Source: Oscillospiraceae bacterium
Lineage (GTDB): Bacteria > Bacillota > Clostridia > Oscillospirales > CAG-272
Reading direction: 5' to 3'
DNA length: 64,000 bases
Assembly: GCA_015064725.1 (NCBI GenBank)
Contig: SVRQ01000007.1
Span: 1-64,000, forward strand
The position numbers and the translations under genes are program-made. Positions 1 through 7,912 of this stretch are shown one piece after another (the first letter of the stretch is position 1; each line of letters starts with the position of its first letter). Under the pieces are notes generated by a model, which worked only from the letters and a program-made list of their open reading frames with translations, was not told the origin of the DNA and did no database searches.

Positions 1-95
1 AGTTAAATGACGGAACGAGAATTAAGTTTACACTCTATGCCTATGGCAAAGATGCCGAAGATGAAATCTTAGCAGCAATCAAAAAACTCATTTAA
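1..95 (+). CDS. C-terminal end of an HPr-like phosphocarrier protein (partial)
   Basis: Only the last 30 codons are inside the window, in the frame beginning at base 3 and ending with TAA at 93-95. The visible peptide has DGTRIKF and then YGKDAEDEI followed by a short helix ending KKLI. This matches the end of HPr proteins: a beta strand, then G-x-D-x-x-E and a final helix. HPr carries phosphate from enzyme I to sugar-specific PTS proteins in the cytoplasm, and a shorter Crh-like relative is also possible. The phosphorylatable His and Ser are upstream of the window, so function cannot be confirmed. A terminator follows directly. The call rests on a short stretch and is moderate. Confidence 0.5.
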   Translation, partial: LNDGTRIKFTLYAYGKDAEDEILAAIKKLI

Positions 96-127
96 CAAAT
101 TACAATTTATCGAACAGAATAAAACAA

Positions 128-152
128 TCGCCGGCAGATTTTCTGTCGGCGA
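128..152 (+). terminator. Hairpin terminator after the HPr-like gene
   Basis: Eleven-base arms 128-138 and 142-152 pair almost perfectly (TCGCCGGCAGA with TCTGTCGGCGA) around a 3-base loop. An AT-rich but imperfect T tract follows. Confidence 0.6.
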
Positions 153-272
153 TAATTATTTGTTTACAGCGTAGCAAACCTACGTACCATAAGCAAACTT
201 CCTTATGAGAAGTCCGCTTTGCCCGCTTTTTTCATGTAATAGGAAATATAGTAAAACCGAATATCGCCGTTT
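153..272. other. Gene-free spacer with small hairpins
   Basis: No gene is seen. The stretch has two small hairpins (CGTAG-CAAAC-CTACG near 172-186 and ATAAG...CTTAT near 190-207) and a TTTTTT run near 226-231. It may be decayed repeat material or 3' signals for the convergent serine dehydratase gene. No clear terminator for that gene is visible. Confidence 0.35.
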
Positions 273-1472
273 TTACCTATAAAGCTTTGCAAGTCCGCCG
301 TCGGAGGTCTCGCGGTAACGGGCGTGAAGGTCCTTGCCCGTTTCGTACATAGTTTTAACTATAAGGTCAAATGAAATTTTTCTCGTGAACGTAAGGAAGG
401 AGGCAAGGGTTACTGCGTTTATGGCGCGCATTGCCGCAACCGCATTTCTCTCTATGCACGGTATCTGAACAAGACCGCAGATGGGGTCGCAGGTAAGCCC
501 CAGATGATGCTCCAGCGCTATTTCCGCGGCGTATTCTATCTGGTCTATACCCATATCGAAAAGCTCCGCAAGGGCTGCCGCCGCCATAGAGCAAGCCGTG
601 CCTATCTCTGCCTGACAGCCGCATTCCGCACCGCTGACGGAGGCATTTTGCTTTACAAGGTTGCCTATAACGCCCGCCACGGCAAGGGCGCGAAGAACGT
701 CCTCGTCCGCGTATCCAAGGCTTTCGCTCTTATATTTGAGCACGGCGGGAACAACGCCCGAAGCACCGCAGGTTGGCGAAGTTACTACGATGCCGCCGCC
801 CGCGTTTTGCTCGCTTGCGGCGAAAGCATAGGAGCAGACTATGCGCGTTTCTCTTGTTGCTTTGCTTTCGTCGATATGGCGCTGATTGTAAAGGTATGCG
901 GCTTTGCGCTCTACGCCGAGCCCGCCCGCAAGCACTCCCGTAGTCGTAAGACCTTCGTGAATTGCGTGGCGCATAGTTTCCCAAACGGAGGAGAGATATG
1001 CCCAAATATCCTCACCTTCGTTTTCTTCAACGTAATCGCTTATACGGATGTTTTTGCTCTTGCAGTATGCCGCTATCTCCGCAAATGAGTTTTCTTTATA
1101 TACCTCGCTTTTGGGGTCGTTGGGAATGCCCTCTATCTCTATGTCGCCTCCGCCGATGCTCATAATTCGCATATGACCCATTTCGCTTCCGTCAAGCTTG
1201 TATGCAAAAAAGTCCATCGTGTTTTCGTGGGGAAGCTCCATATCGTCCGTGCAGAAAACGATATCCGTTTTTGTGGCGGGAAGCACTTCGTTTATTGCCA
1301 CGTCCGTCATATGCCCTTTGCCCGTTTTTGCAAGAGAGCCGTAGAGGATCACCTTATATTTTGCGGCCTTGGGATATTTTTTTGCGAAGTTCATAGCCGC
1401 CGCCTGCGGACCCATTGTATGTGAGCTGGAGGGTCCTTTGCCTATTTTATATATTTCTCTTATAGATCTCAT
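273..1472 (-). CDS. sdaA: L-serine ammonia-lyase, iron-sulfur-dependent, single chain
   Basis: Deaminates L-serine to pyruvate and ammonia in the cytoplasm using an oxygen-labile [4Fe-4S] cluster. The 399-residue chain fuses the small beta-type domain (about 1-150, opening with IGKGPSSSHTMGP) to the large catalytic alpha domain. Cysteines fitting the cluster family are in SPTCGASG (Cys235), ECGC (284-286) and CDPICG (328-332). The length fits single-polypeptide enzymes, whereas the Bacillus enzyme is split in two subunits. It starts 12 bases after the stop of the upstream comM-like gene, so the two are probably co-transcribed. No unusual feature is seen. Confidence 0.93.
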   Translation of the reverse strand: MRSIREIYKIGKGPSSSHTMGPQAAAMNFAKKYPKAAKYKVILYGSLAKTGKGHMTDVAINEVLPATKTDIVFCTDDMELPHENTMDFFAYKLDGSEMGHMRIMSIGGGDIEIEGIPNDPKSEVYKENSFAEIAAYCKSKNIRISDYVEENEGEDIWAYLSSVWETMRHAIHEGLTTTGVLAGGLGVERKAAYLYNQRHIDESKATRETRIVCSYAFAASEQNAGGGIVVTSPTCGASGVVPAVLKYKSESLGYADEDVLRALAVAGVIGNLVKQNASVSGAECGCQAEIGTACSMAAAALAELFDMGIDQIEYAAEIALEHHLGLTCDPICGLVQIPCIERNAVAAMRAINAVTLASFLTFTRKISFDLIVKTMYETGKDLHARYRETSDGGLAKLYR

Positions 1473-1484
1473 AAATTACCTCTG

Positions 1485-3023
1485 TTAACCCCAATATTTC
1501 CTGTCGAGCGAACGGAAGCGTATAGCCTCTGCGATGTGAGTATCCTCGATGATCTCGCTTTTGTCAAGGTCCGCTATAGTGCGCGAAACTCGAAGAATGC
1601 GGTCGTATCCGCGCGCGGAAAGACCGAGCTTGTCGAACGCTTTTTTGAGAAGTGCGCTTGCTTTTTCGCTCATCGTGCAATATTTTTGTATCTGACGCGC
1701 GGAAAGCTCCGCGTTACAATATAATCTTTCTTCTTTTTCGTACCGTTTATGCGCAAAAGCGCGGGCTTCGTTGATGCGCGTCCGTATATCCTCGCTCTTT
1801 TCTGCCGTTTGCGTGCTCGTTATCTCCTCGTAGGAAAGGGAAGGCATTTCTATCTGTATATCTATTCTGTCGAGAAGCGGGCCGCTTATTTTGGATATAT
1901 ATTTTTTTATCTCCATAGGGGAGCAGGTGCATTTCTTGGTGGGATGTCCGAAGTAGCCGCATTTGCAGGGGTTCATCGCGCAAACGAGCATAAAATCGGA
2001 TGGGAAAGTCAGCTTCCCGCCGACACGGGTTATGGTGACTTTGCCGTCCTCGAGCGGCTGGCGCAAGACCTCCATCGCGGGGCGCGGAAATTCGGGAAGC
2101 TCGTCAAGAAAGAGCACGCCGCCGTGCGCAAGTGATATTTCACCCGGAGTTGGCACTCTTCCGCCGCCCGCAAGCCCCGCACTTGACATTGTGTGGTGAG
2201 GCGCACGGAACGGGCGCTCCGTTATAAGCGAAACGTCGGGCTTGAGCATTCCGGCAACGGAATGTATCTTTGTCGTTTCAAGGGATTCTTCAAACGTCAT
2301 TTCGGGGAGGATGGTCGGTATGCGCTTTGCAAGCATACTTTTACCCGTTCCCGGAGGGCCTATGAGGAGCACGTTGTGACCGCCCGCACAGGCGACCTCA
2401 AGTGCGCGTTTTGCGAAAAGCTGTCCCTTAACGTCGGAAAAGTCAAGCCCCGAAAAATTGCGCGAGGTATCGAATATGGCTTTGTCCGGGATCTTGGGGG
2501 CAATGCGCTCTCTTCCGTTGAGATGGCGAACGAGGGTGCATACGTCGGGCACGGGATATACCGTTACCCCGTCAACGACGGAGGCCTCGGCCGCCCTGTC
2601 GCAGGGAACGAAGATCTCCTTCATACCGGCATCGCGCGCGGCAATGCACATCGGTAAAAATCCGCTTGTGCCGTGTATCTCTCCCGAAAGGGAAAGCTCG
2701 CCGGAAAAGCACATTTTGTCCGTGTTGAGGTCGCGGCGCAAAATGCCTGCGCTCTTCATTATTGCAACGAGTATGGCAAGGTCAAAGGCGGAGCCCTCTT
2801 TTTTCTTGTCTGCGGGGGCGAGGTTTACCGTCAGCTCCGCATCGGGAAAATCCATTCCGCTGTTTTCAAACGCGGAGCGTACGCGCTCCTTGGATTCTTT
2901 TATTGCGGCATCGGGAAGCCCCACTATTTCAAACGCAGGCAGCCTGTCGCGCAGGTTGCACTCCACGCTGACCATATAGCCGTCTATTCCGAAAAGTCCC
3001 ATAGTATATATCTTGGAAAGCAA
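1485..3023 (-). CDS. comM: ComM/YifB family Mg-chelatase-like AAA+ ATPase
   Basis: ComM-family proteins are hexameric helicases that promote branch migration during natural transformation. The roughly 512-residue chain has the N-terminal Lon-like/ChlI fold ([23 protein letters not shown]), a Walker A motif GPPGTGKS, a Walker B segment [10 protein letters not shown] and the cysteine cluster [12 protein letters not shown] typical of the family, then a C-terminal Mg-chelatase-type lid. I chose a TTG start at 3023, because GGAGG lies 7 bases upstream and the protein then opens like its relatives ([16 protein letters not shown]). An upstream TTG at 3041 would add six residues and has no ribosome site. 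It lies divergent to clpC and upstream of sdaA. Whether the cell is competent cannot be told here. Confidence 0.92.
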   Translation of the reverse strand: MLSKIYTMGLFGIDGYMVSVECNLRDRLPAFEIVGLPDAAIKESKERVRSAFENSGMDFPDAELTVNLAPADKKKEGSAFDLAILVAIMKSAGILRRDLNTDKMCFSGELSLSGEIHGTSGFLPMCIAARDAGMKEIFVPCDRAAEASVVDGVTVYPVPDVCTLVRHLNGRERIAPKIPDKAIFDTSRNFSGLDFSDVKGQLFAKRALEVACAGGHNVLLIGPPGTGKSMLAKRIPTILPEMTFEESLETTKIHSVAGMLKPDVSLITERPFRAPHHTMSSAGLAGGGRVPTPGEISLAHGGVLFLDELPEFPRPAMEVLRQPLEDGKVTITRVGGKLTFPSDFMLVCAMNPCKCGYFGHPTKKCTCSPMEIKKYISKISGPLLDRIDIQIEMPSLSYEEITSTQTAEKSEDIRTRINEARAFAHKRYEKEERLYCNAELSARQIQKYCTMSEKASALLKKAFDKLGLSARGYDRILRVSRTIADLDKSEIIEDTHIAEAIRFRSLDRKYWG

Positions 3024-3059
3024 AGCGAATACCTCCGTCAAACAAAAATCTACAATATA

Positions 3060-3088
3060 ATTTTACTATATTTTCCCTTGTCTTACAA
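3060..3088 (-). promoter_or_regulatory. Predicted sigma-A promoter for comM-sdaA
   Basis: On the minus strand TTGTAA (3088-3083) and TAAAAT (3065-3060) are 17 bases apart, a short distance upstream of the TTG start. Confidence 0.55.
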
Positions 3089-3117
3089 TAATATTTTAGA
3101 AAACTTTTTCTGTTTTT

Positions 3118-3147
3118 TTGCATATGATAAAAAATAATCTCTATAAT
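3118..3147 (+). promoter_or_regulatory. Predicted sigma-A promoter for clpC
   Basis: TTGCAT (3118-3123) and a perfect TATAAT (3142-3147) are separated by 18 bases. No tandem CtsR heptamer repeat is seen around it. Confidence 0.6.
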
Positions 3148-3182
3148 ATAATTTTATATGAATTTTAAAAGTAAGATTTGGA

Positions 3183-5639
3183 GTGGTAGATCTGAAAAGT
3201 AAATTTACAAAGCTTGCTTCGGACGTTCTGGATGCATCTGCGGAAGAGGCAAAGGAGCTTGGGCATACGTACGTTGGAACGGAGCATCTGCTTTTGTCAA
3301 TATTAAAAGCAAGTATGAGTTCTGCGGCAGGGATACTTTTTTCACATGACGTGACGTATGAGGCGACACTTGAAATAGCAAAGGAAATATCGGGCGGCAT
3401 CGGCAGGAGCAAAATAGATGCGCGCGATATGACACCGCGCCTGCGTACCGCTATTGAAAACTCCGCAAAGGAGGCGGCGAAGTACGGGCAGGCTTATATA
3501 GGAACGGAGCATCTGCTCCTTTCCCTTATTTCGGAGCGCGAAAGCGTTGCCGTAAAGCTTCTTATCTCTCAGGGGGCAAGCGTTGGGGAGATACAGAATG
3601 ACATCAGCGTATTTTTGGGCGAGATAAGCGGCAGCAGAACACGGGAACGCTCGCGCCCAAATTCCAACGCTTCGATACCTACGGTGCTTCAATTCGGCAA
3701 GGATATGACGGAGAGCGCACGCCAAGGACTTTTGGATCCCGTTATAGGCAGGGATACGGAAACGGAGCGCGTGATACAGATACTTTCGCGCAGGAGCAAG
3801 AACAACCCTTGCCTTATAGGAGAGCCGGGTGTTGGCAAGACAGCCGTTGTGGAAGGGCTTTGCCTGCGTATTGCAAGCGGAGAGGTTCCGGAAACGCTTG
3901 CAGGAAAGAGCGTTATAATGCTTGATATAGGCTCTATGATAGCGGGGGCAAAATACAGGGGAGAGTTTGAGGACAGAATAAAAAAAGTTATAAGCGAGGT
4001 TTTGGCAAGCAAAAATATAATACTCTTTATAGATGAGCTGCATACCATCGTGGGTGCGGGAAGCGCGGAGGGAGCGGTCGATGCGGCAAATATACTGAAA
4101 CCTGCGCTCGCAAGAGCGCAGATACAGCTTATAGGGGCTACTACGCTTGAAGAATACAGAAAGCATATAGAAAAAGACGCGGCGCTTGAACGCCGTTTTC
4201 AGCCCGTACACGTTAATGAGCCCACGCCGGCACAAGCTATAGAGATCCTTCGCGGTATCCGGGAAAAATATGAATCCCACCATAAGATAAGCATTTCGGA
4301 TGAGGCGGTAGAGGCGGCGGTGAACCTGTCCGTTCGCTATATCACAGATAGATTTTTGCCCGATAAAGCCATAGATCTTATAGACGAAGCCGCCTCACGC
4401 AAGCGCATACAAAATTTTACTATGCCGAGCGAGCTTCGCACGCTTTTTGAGCGAGCGAACGCTTTGACGGAGGAAAAAGAGGCGGCGATACGCGCGCAAG
4501 ATTTTGCATACGCTTCCACTTGCCGCGAAAAAGCGGTTGCCGCATACGAGGAATATGAGCGCGAAAGAGATATATGGAAAAGGGAACGTGAAAAAAGTTC
4601 GCTCGTGCTTTCCGGGGAGGACGTGGCAAGCGTAGTTACGATGTGGACGAAAATCCCCGTTTCGCGTCTTGAGGATGACGAAAAAAAGAGGCTCCTTTCC
4701 CTGGAAGAAGCTCTGAAAGAAAAGATAATAGGGCAGGACGGCGCGGTAAGCGCCGTATGCCGTGCCGTGCGGCGCGGACGGCTTGGACTTTCGGATCCGA
4801 CTCGTCCGGTCGGCTCCTTTATATTCATAGGTCCTACGGGCGTTGGAAAGACAGAGCTTGCACGGGAGCTTGCGTGTGAGCTTTTCGGCTCGCGTGAGGC
4901 AATGATACGCCTTGATATGAGCGAATATATGGAAAGCCACAGCGTTTCAAAGATCCTTGGCTCGCCGCCCGGCTATGTCGGCTTTGACGAGGGCGGCGGA
5001 CTTACGGAAAAGATACGCCGCGCACCTTATTCCGTGGTTCTTTTCGACGAGATAGAAAAAGCGCATCCCGATATATTCAATCTGTTTTTACAGATACTTG
5101 ACGATGGTATGCTGACAGATTCAAAAGGGATGCGCGTAAGCTTTAAGAACGCGGTTATAATTATGACGTCGAACGTGGGCGCGGAAACGCTTTCGCGCAC
5201 AAGTACTGCCGGCTTCGGTGTGCAGAGCGAAGACGGGGATAGCCGCACAAAAGAAGCGGCTGTGAATGCGCTGAAGTCGCATTTTCGCCCTGAGTTTTTG
5301 GGCAGGGTGGATGAGATAGCGGTGTTTTCCCATCTGGATGCAAAAAGCATACGCAGGATAACGGAGAAGCTTCTTGCGGAATGCCGCCTGAGAATGGAAA
5401 AACTCGGTGTGAGCGTTGTATTCGAGGAAAGCGTTTATGAGCTTATCGCGCAGAGGGGCTTTGACAAAAAAAGCGGCGCGAGAGAAGCGCGCCGCGAAAG
5501 TGCAAGGCTGCTGGAGGACAGCTTTGCGGAAAAATTTATTAAGGATGAGATAGAAAAAGGGGATAAGGTCATCTGCTTTGCAGAGAACGGAGAGGTCAGG
5601 TTTTTAAAAAACGTTCCTGCGATCGCACCTGCGTTTTGA
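3183..5639 (+). CDS. clpC: ClpC-type AAA+ unfoldase of the Clp protease
   Basis: Unfolds protein substrates for ClpP and acts in protein quality control in the cytoplasm. The 818-residue chain has two N-terminal Clp repeats (YVGTEHLLLSI near 30 and YIGTEHLLLSL near 105), AAA1 with Walker A GEPGVGKT (about 213-220), a middle region with a UVR-like helix pair near 420-460, and AAA2 with Walker A GPTGVGKT near 550. The start is unusual: the assigned GTG overlaps the only GGAG, while a CTG nine bases later would have better spacing. The ctsR-mcsA-mcsB genes that normally precede clpC are absent. It is followed by a bidirectional-looking hairpin at 5641-5672. Confidence 0.93.
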   Translation: MVDLKSKFTKLASDVLDASAEEAKELGHTYVGTEHLLLSILKASMSSAAGILFSHDVTYEATLEIAKEISGGIGRSKIDARDMTPRLRTAIENSAKEAAKYGQAYIGTEHLLLSLISERESVAVKLLISQGASVGEIQNDISVFLGEISGSRTRERSRPNSNASIPTVLQFGKDMTESARQGLLDPVIGRDTETERVIQILSRRSKNNPCLIGEPGVGKTAVVEGLCLRIASGEVPETLAGKSVIMLDIGSMIAGAKYRGEFEDRIKKVISEVLASKNIILFIDELHTIVGAGSAEGAVDAANILKPALARAQIQLIGATTLEEYRKHIEKDAALERRFQPVHVNEPTPAQAIEILRGIREKYESHHKISISDEAVEAAVNLSVRYITDRFLPDKAIDLIDEAASRKRIQNFTMPSELRTLFERANALTEEKEAAIRAQDFAYASTCREKAVAAYEEYERERDIWKREREKSSLVLSGEDVASVVTMWTKIPVSRLEDDEKKRLLSLEEALKEKIIGQDGAVSAVCRAVRRGRLGLSDPTRPVGSFIFIGPTGVGKTELARELACELFGSREAMIRLDMSEYMESHSVSKILGSPPGYVGFDEGGGLTEKIRRAPYSVVLFDEIEKAHPDIFNLFLQILDDGMLTDSKGMRVSFKNAVIIMTSNVGAETLSRTSTAGFGVQSEDGDSRTKEAAVNALKSHFRPEFLGRVDEIAVFSHLDAKSIRRITEKLLAECRLRMEKLGVSVVFEESVYELIAQRGFDKKSGAREARRESARLLEDSFAEKFIKDEIEKGDKVICFAENGEVRFLKNVPAIAPAF

Positions 5640-5640
5640 A

Positions 5641-5672
5641 AAAGAAAAAACCGAGGTTCTTGCGAACCTCGG
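5641..5672 (-). terminator. Terminator of tRNA-Lys copy 1, also usable by clpC
   Basis: CCGAGGTT and AACCTCGG arms (5651-5672) are followed on the minus strand by a T-rich run (the A tract at 5641-5650). Confidence 0.75.
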
Positions 5673-5674
5673 TC

Positions 5675-5750
5675 TGGTGCTCCATCGGAGAATCGAACTC
5701 CGGACACCATGATTAAAAGTCATGTGCTCTACCGGCTGAGCTAATGGGGC
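5675..5750 (-). tRNA. tRNA-Lys (anticodon TTT), copy 1
   Basis: The 76-nt minus-strand cloverleaf has anticodon loop CTTTTAA, a T stem CGGAG/CTCCG with loop TTCGATT, and an encoded CCA. The acceptor arms GCCCCAT and ATGGAGC pair except at position 3-70, where C faces A. The same mismatch occurs in copy 2, so it is unlikely to be a sequencing error. Confidence 0.95.
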
Positions 5751-5769
5751 AAACCGTTCATACCTGCAT

Positions 5770-5798
5770 AGTATATCACGGAAAGAGAGCTTTGTCAA
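5770..5798 (-). promoter_or_regulatory. Promoter of tRNA-Lys copy 1
   Basis: Minus strand TTGACA (5798-5793), 17 bases, then TATACT (5775-5770), close upstream of the tRNA. Confidence 0.8.
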
Positions 5799-5840
5799 TA
5801 CTTTATCGAAAAATAATTTTGTATTTTGAGTGGAAAAGAA

Positions 5841-5867
5841 AAAACCGAGGTCCTTGCGAACCTCGGT
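5841..5867 (-). terminator. Terminator of tRNA-Lys copy 2
   Basis: Same hairpin as copy 1 with one base change; the A tract 5839-5844 gives the T run on the minus strand. Confidence 0.7.
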
Positions 5868-5868
5868 C

Positions 5869-5944
5869 TGGTGCTCCATCGGAGAATCGAACTCCGGACA
5901 CCATGATTAAAAGTCATGTGCTCTACCGGCTGAGCTAATGGGGC
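5869..5944 (-). tRNA. tRNA-Lys (anticodon TTT), copy 2
   Basis: Identical in sequence to copy 1, including the C-A mismatch at acceptor position 3-70 and the encoded CCA. It has its own promoter and terminator. Confidence 0.95.
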
Positions 5945-5962
5945 ATTTGCTTGTGCTTGAAT

Positions 5963-5991
5963 ATGATATCACAAAGTATATGTTTTGTCAA
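5963..5991 (-). promoter_or_regulatory. Promoter of tRNA-Lys copy 2
   Basis: Minus strand TTGACA (5991-5986), 17 bases, then TATCAT (5968-5963). Confidence 0.8.
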
Positions 5992-6030
5992 TACTTTTTT
6001 AAAAAAACTTTGGGCTTTTAAGATTTATTT

Positions 6031-6063
6031 AAAAAGAAGGACGCTCCGAAAAGCGGAGCGTCC
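6031..6063 (-). terminator. Terminator after the 6075-6524 gene
   Basis: Perfect ten-base arms GGACGCTCCG and CGGAGCGTCC (6039-6048 and 6054-6063), followed on the minus strand by a T-rich stretch. Confidence 0.8.
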
Positions 6064-6074
6064 GAATAATACGT

Positions 6075-6524
6075 TTATTTCTGTTCGCCTGTGAAAAGGG
6101 AAGTATATTCCTGCTTTTCATTTTTCTTTTTGCTCGTTGCGTAATGTATGATAACTCTTACCGCATCCACTACAGCAAAGCAAACGGCAAAGATCAAAAC
6201 TGCGAAAACAACAGTCTTAGCGCTTCTTGCGGGGCTGGAGAGCCAAGCTATGACAACGGCAAAATCTATCGTTACGAGTACAAAGTGTATTGCGACCTTT
6301 GCAAGATAAGATTCGATGAATTTTATCTCCATAACAAAATCGCAAAGGGCGAAAATGGCACAGAAGAGCATAATGTAGTTAGACATTATCGTATTGATAC
6401 CCATATCGCCTGTCGGAAATGCAATGGAGATTATTATATTGCAGACCGTTACTATGAGAGCGAAATAGAAGCCGGCGTGCCCCAGAAAGCTTCTTATATA
6501 AGATGCAATTTGTTTTTTATTCAT
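6075..6524 (-). CDS. Small four-helix membrane protein, function unknown
   Basis: I do not recognise a named family. The 149-residue protein has four hydrophobic stretches (about 18-38, 47-65, 76-96 and 103-122) separated by short polar turns, and ends in a charged lysine/glutamate-rich tail, probably cytoplasmic. It lies downstream of the L21-Prp-L27 operon but behind that operon's terminator, and has its own terminator, so it is probably monocistronic. Nothing in its neighbourhood suggests a role. Confidence 0.75.
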   Translation of the reverse strand: MNKKQIASYIRSFLGHAGFYFALIVTVCNIIISIAFPTGDMGINTIMSNYIMLFCAIFALCDFVMEIKFIESYLAKVAIHFVLVTIDFAVVIAWLSSPARSAKTVVFAVLIFAVCFAVVDAVRVIIHYATSKKKNEKQEYTSLFTGEQK

Positions 6525-6612
6525 AAATTTCCTCCGAAGAATGACATTACAAACAGTATATCACGTTTTTTGCATTTATACAATAAATATTTCAAAAGTT
6601 TTGAAAAGAAAC

Positions 6613-6642
6613 AAAAAATCCGCGCTTTTGGCGCGGATTTTC
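6613..6642 (-). terminator. Terminator of the rplU-prp-rpmA operon
   Basis: Arms AAAATCCGCGC (6615-6625) and GCGCGGATTTT (6631-6641), with a T-rich run on the minus strand just past the rpmA stop. Confidence 0.85.
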
Positions 6643-6655
6643 TTTTCGTAAAAAA

Positions 6656-6940
6656 TTATTCAGCTGCAGCAACAACTTTAACACGTTTCTTGTTGCCGGA
6701 AATACGCTCGAATTTAACTGTGCCGTCGATAAGAGCGAAGAGTGTGTCATCCTTGCCGATGCCAACGCCAACGCCGGGACGAACGTTTGTGCCTCTCTGG
6801 CGAACGATGATGTTGCCTGCGATTACGCTTTCGCCGTCGTATTTTTTAACGCCGAGTCTCTGCGCATTACTGTCGCGGCCGTTCTTTGTAGAACCAACAC
6901 CTTTTTTGTGAGCGAAAAACTGTAAGCTTAACTTCAACAT
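6656..6940 (-). CDS. rpmA: 50S ribosomal protein L27
   Basis: Structural protein of the large ribosomal subunit whose N-terminal tail reaches the peptidyl transferase centre. The 94-residue chain starts [14 protein letters not shown], the Firmicutes-type extension cut after the Phe-Phe-rich leader by Prp to expose AHKKG. I chose the ATG at 6940 because a perfect GGAGG lies 8 bases before it; a start 15 bases further upstream lacks a site. The order L21, Prp, L27 is the conserved Firmicutes arrangement and supports both this call and the protease call. Confidence 0.97.
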   Translation of the reverse strand: MLKLSLQFFAHKKGVGSTKNGRDSNAQRLGVKKYDGESVIAGNIIVRQRGTNVRPGVGVGIGKDDTLFALIDGTVKFERISGNKKRVKVVAAAE

Positions 6941-6976
6941 TTTAAATACCTCCATAAAAATTTTTAGAAAATGTAC

Positions 6977-7333
6977 TCAGAATTCTTTGTCTTCGAGATT
7001 AACGTCAAGGTAGTCGTAGTAATCTTCCAACATATCCATAAGCTGTAAATAATATCCCTCGATGACACCCGAAACGGCATATCTCTTTGTGGGATCGTGC
7101 TCATAATCGGGAAGAGCAGATTTAACGGTTACGTCTATATCTGCCGTTTTTTCGTCGATATCGTAATCGACGTCGCATCCGAAAACGACTTCTATCGTGT
7201 TGATAACGAGCATTGTCATAGCGGATACTGCGGAGCAGATAATATCCTTTCCGGATTCATCGTAGCCGGCGTGACCGGAAACGTGAAAGCCGTAATAACG
7301 CATACCGCTTTTGTAAACTTCTACCTTAATCAT
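6977..7333 (-). CDS. prp: Ribosomal-processing cysteine protease Prp
   Basis: Cuts the N-terminal extension from L27, an essential maturation step where studied in Staphylococcus. The 118-residue protein shows the family signature GHAGYDESGKDIICSAVSA with the catalytic His (21) and Cys (33) in place. The acidic C-terminus (YYDYLDVNLED) is lineage-specific. It lies between rplU and rpmA, 8 bases from rplU, and its substrate gene directly downstream retains the FF-AHKKG cleavage site. Confidence 0.95.
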   Translation of the reverse strand: MIKVEVYKSGMRYYGFHVSGHAGYDESGKDIICSAVSAMTMLVINTIEVVFGCDVDYDIDEKTADIDVTVKSALPDYEHDPTKRYAVSGVIEGYYLQLMDMLEDYYDYLDVNLEDKEF

Positions 7334-7341
7334 AATGATGC

Positions 7342-7650
7342 TCAGCCAACGATCTTGTCGATCTGAACCTTTGTATAAGGCTGTCTGTGACCGATCTTCT
7401 TCTTTTCGTTTTTCTTGGATTTGTATTTAAGAATATGGATCTTTTTGCCTTTGCCGTTCTTGAGAACTTTTGCAGTTACGTATGCACCTTCAACTGTGGG
7501 TGCGCCGGCAACAAAATTTTCGCCGGAAATTGCGAGAACTGTGTCAAATTTCACGTCTTCGCCTTCGGAAGCTTCGAGTTTTTCAACGAAAACTACGTCG
7601 CCTTCCTGAACTTTGTACTGCTTTCCACCTGTTACTATGATTGCGAACAT
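7342..7650 (-). CDS. rplU: 50S ribosomal protein L21
   Basis: 23S rRNA-binding protein of the large subunit. The 102-residue chain begins [18 protein letters not shown] and ends with the RQPYTKVQI motif, both typical of L21. The ATG at 7650 is preceded by AGAGAGGTGC, a good ribosome site; an upstream in-frame start at 7704 would place L21's conserved start internally and lies in the structured leader. First gene of the rplU-prp-rpmA operon. Confidence 0.97.
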   Translation of the reverse strand: MFAIIVTGGKQYKVQEGDVVFVEKLEASEGEDVKFDTVLAISGENFVAGAPTVEGAYVTAKVLKNGKGKKIHILKYKSKKNEKKKIGHRQPYTKVQIDKIVG

Positions 7651-7691
7651 TTTAAGAAAGCACCTCTCTTTCATTTTACGACTCGCTAAAG

Positions 7692-7722
7692 ACGGTAAAC
7701 GCATTGCGTTTTTTATGACCGT
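7692..7722 (-). promoter_or_regulatory. Structured leader of rplU (L21-leader-like)
   Basis: The ~80-nt 5' leader folds into an outer ACGGT/ACCGT stem enclosing a perfect AAACGC-AAT-GCGTTT hairpin. Its place resembles the L21 leader of Bacilli, which controls ribosomal-protein expression, but I cannot match it to that family by eye. Confidence 0.4.
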
Positions 7723-7739
7723 ATATTAAGCGGCTCTTT

Positions 7740-7769
7740 ATTCTATCACAGAATCATCTCAAATGTCAA
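7740..7769 (-). promoter_or_regulatory. Predicted promoter of rplU-prp-rpmA
   Basis: Minus strand TTGACA (7769-7764), 18 bases, TAGAAT (7745-7740). Confidence 0.7.
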
Positions 7770-7847
7770 TAGTTTAAACAAATTTTTTTGAGTATTTTTG
7801 ATGTTTTTTCATAAACGTAATTTTAAACTTATAATTTGCTTTAGGGA

Positions 7848-7877
7848 TTGACAAAATATTTTAATATATGGTAAAAT
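7848..7877 (+). promoter_or_regulatory. Predicted promoter of the Na/Pi cotransporter
   Basis: TTGACA (7848-7853), 18 bases, TAAAAT (7872-7877), about 35 bases before the ATG. Confidence 0.7.
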
Positions 7878-7912
7878 CGGGGCAGAATAACCATTGAAAA
7901 GGGGGATCATAA

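Larger units (their letters stand above)
5640..5751. repeat. Duplicated tRNA-Lys unit, copy 1
   Basis: This 112-bp block (terminator plus tRNA-Lys) is repeated at 5834-5945, offset by 194 bases, with a single difference that I can see (T versus C in the terminator stem-loop). Confidence 0.9.
5834..5945. repeat. Duplicated tRNA-Lys unit, copy 2
   Basis: Second copy of the 112-bp block at 5640-5751. The promoters upstream of the two blocks differ beyond the -35 region, so the duplication covers only the RNA gene and terminator. Confidence 0.9.

Noticed and set aside
3042..3182. CtsR heptamer-repeat operator upstream of clpC
   Set aside because: Only one GTCAAA-like half-site occurs, and it is inside the ribosome-site region of comM on the other strand.
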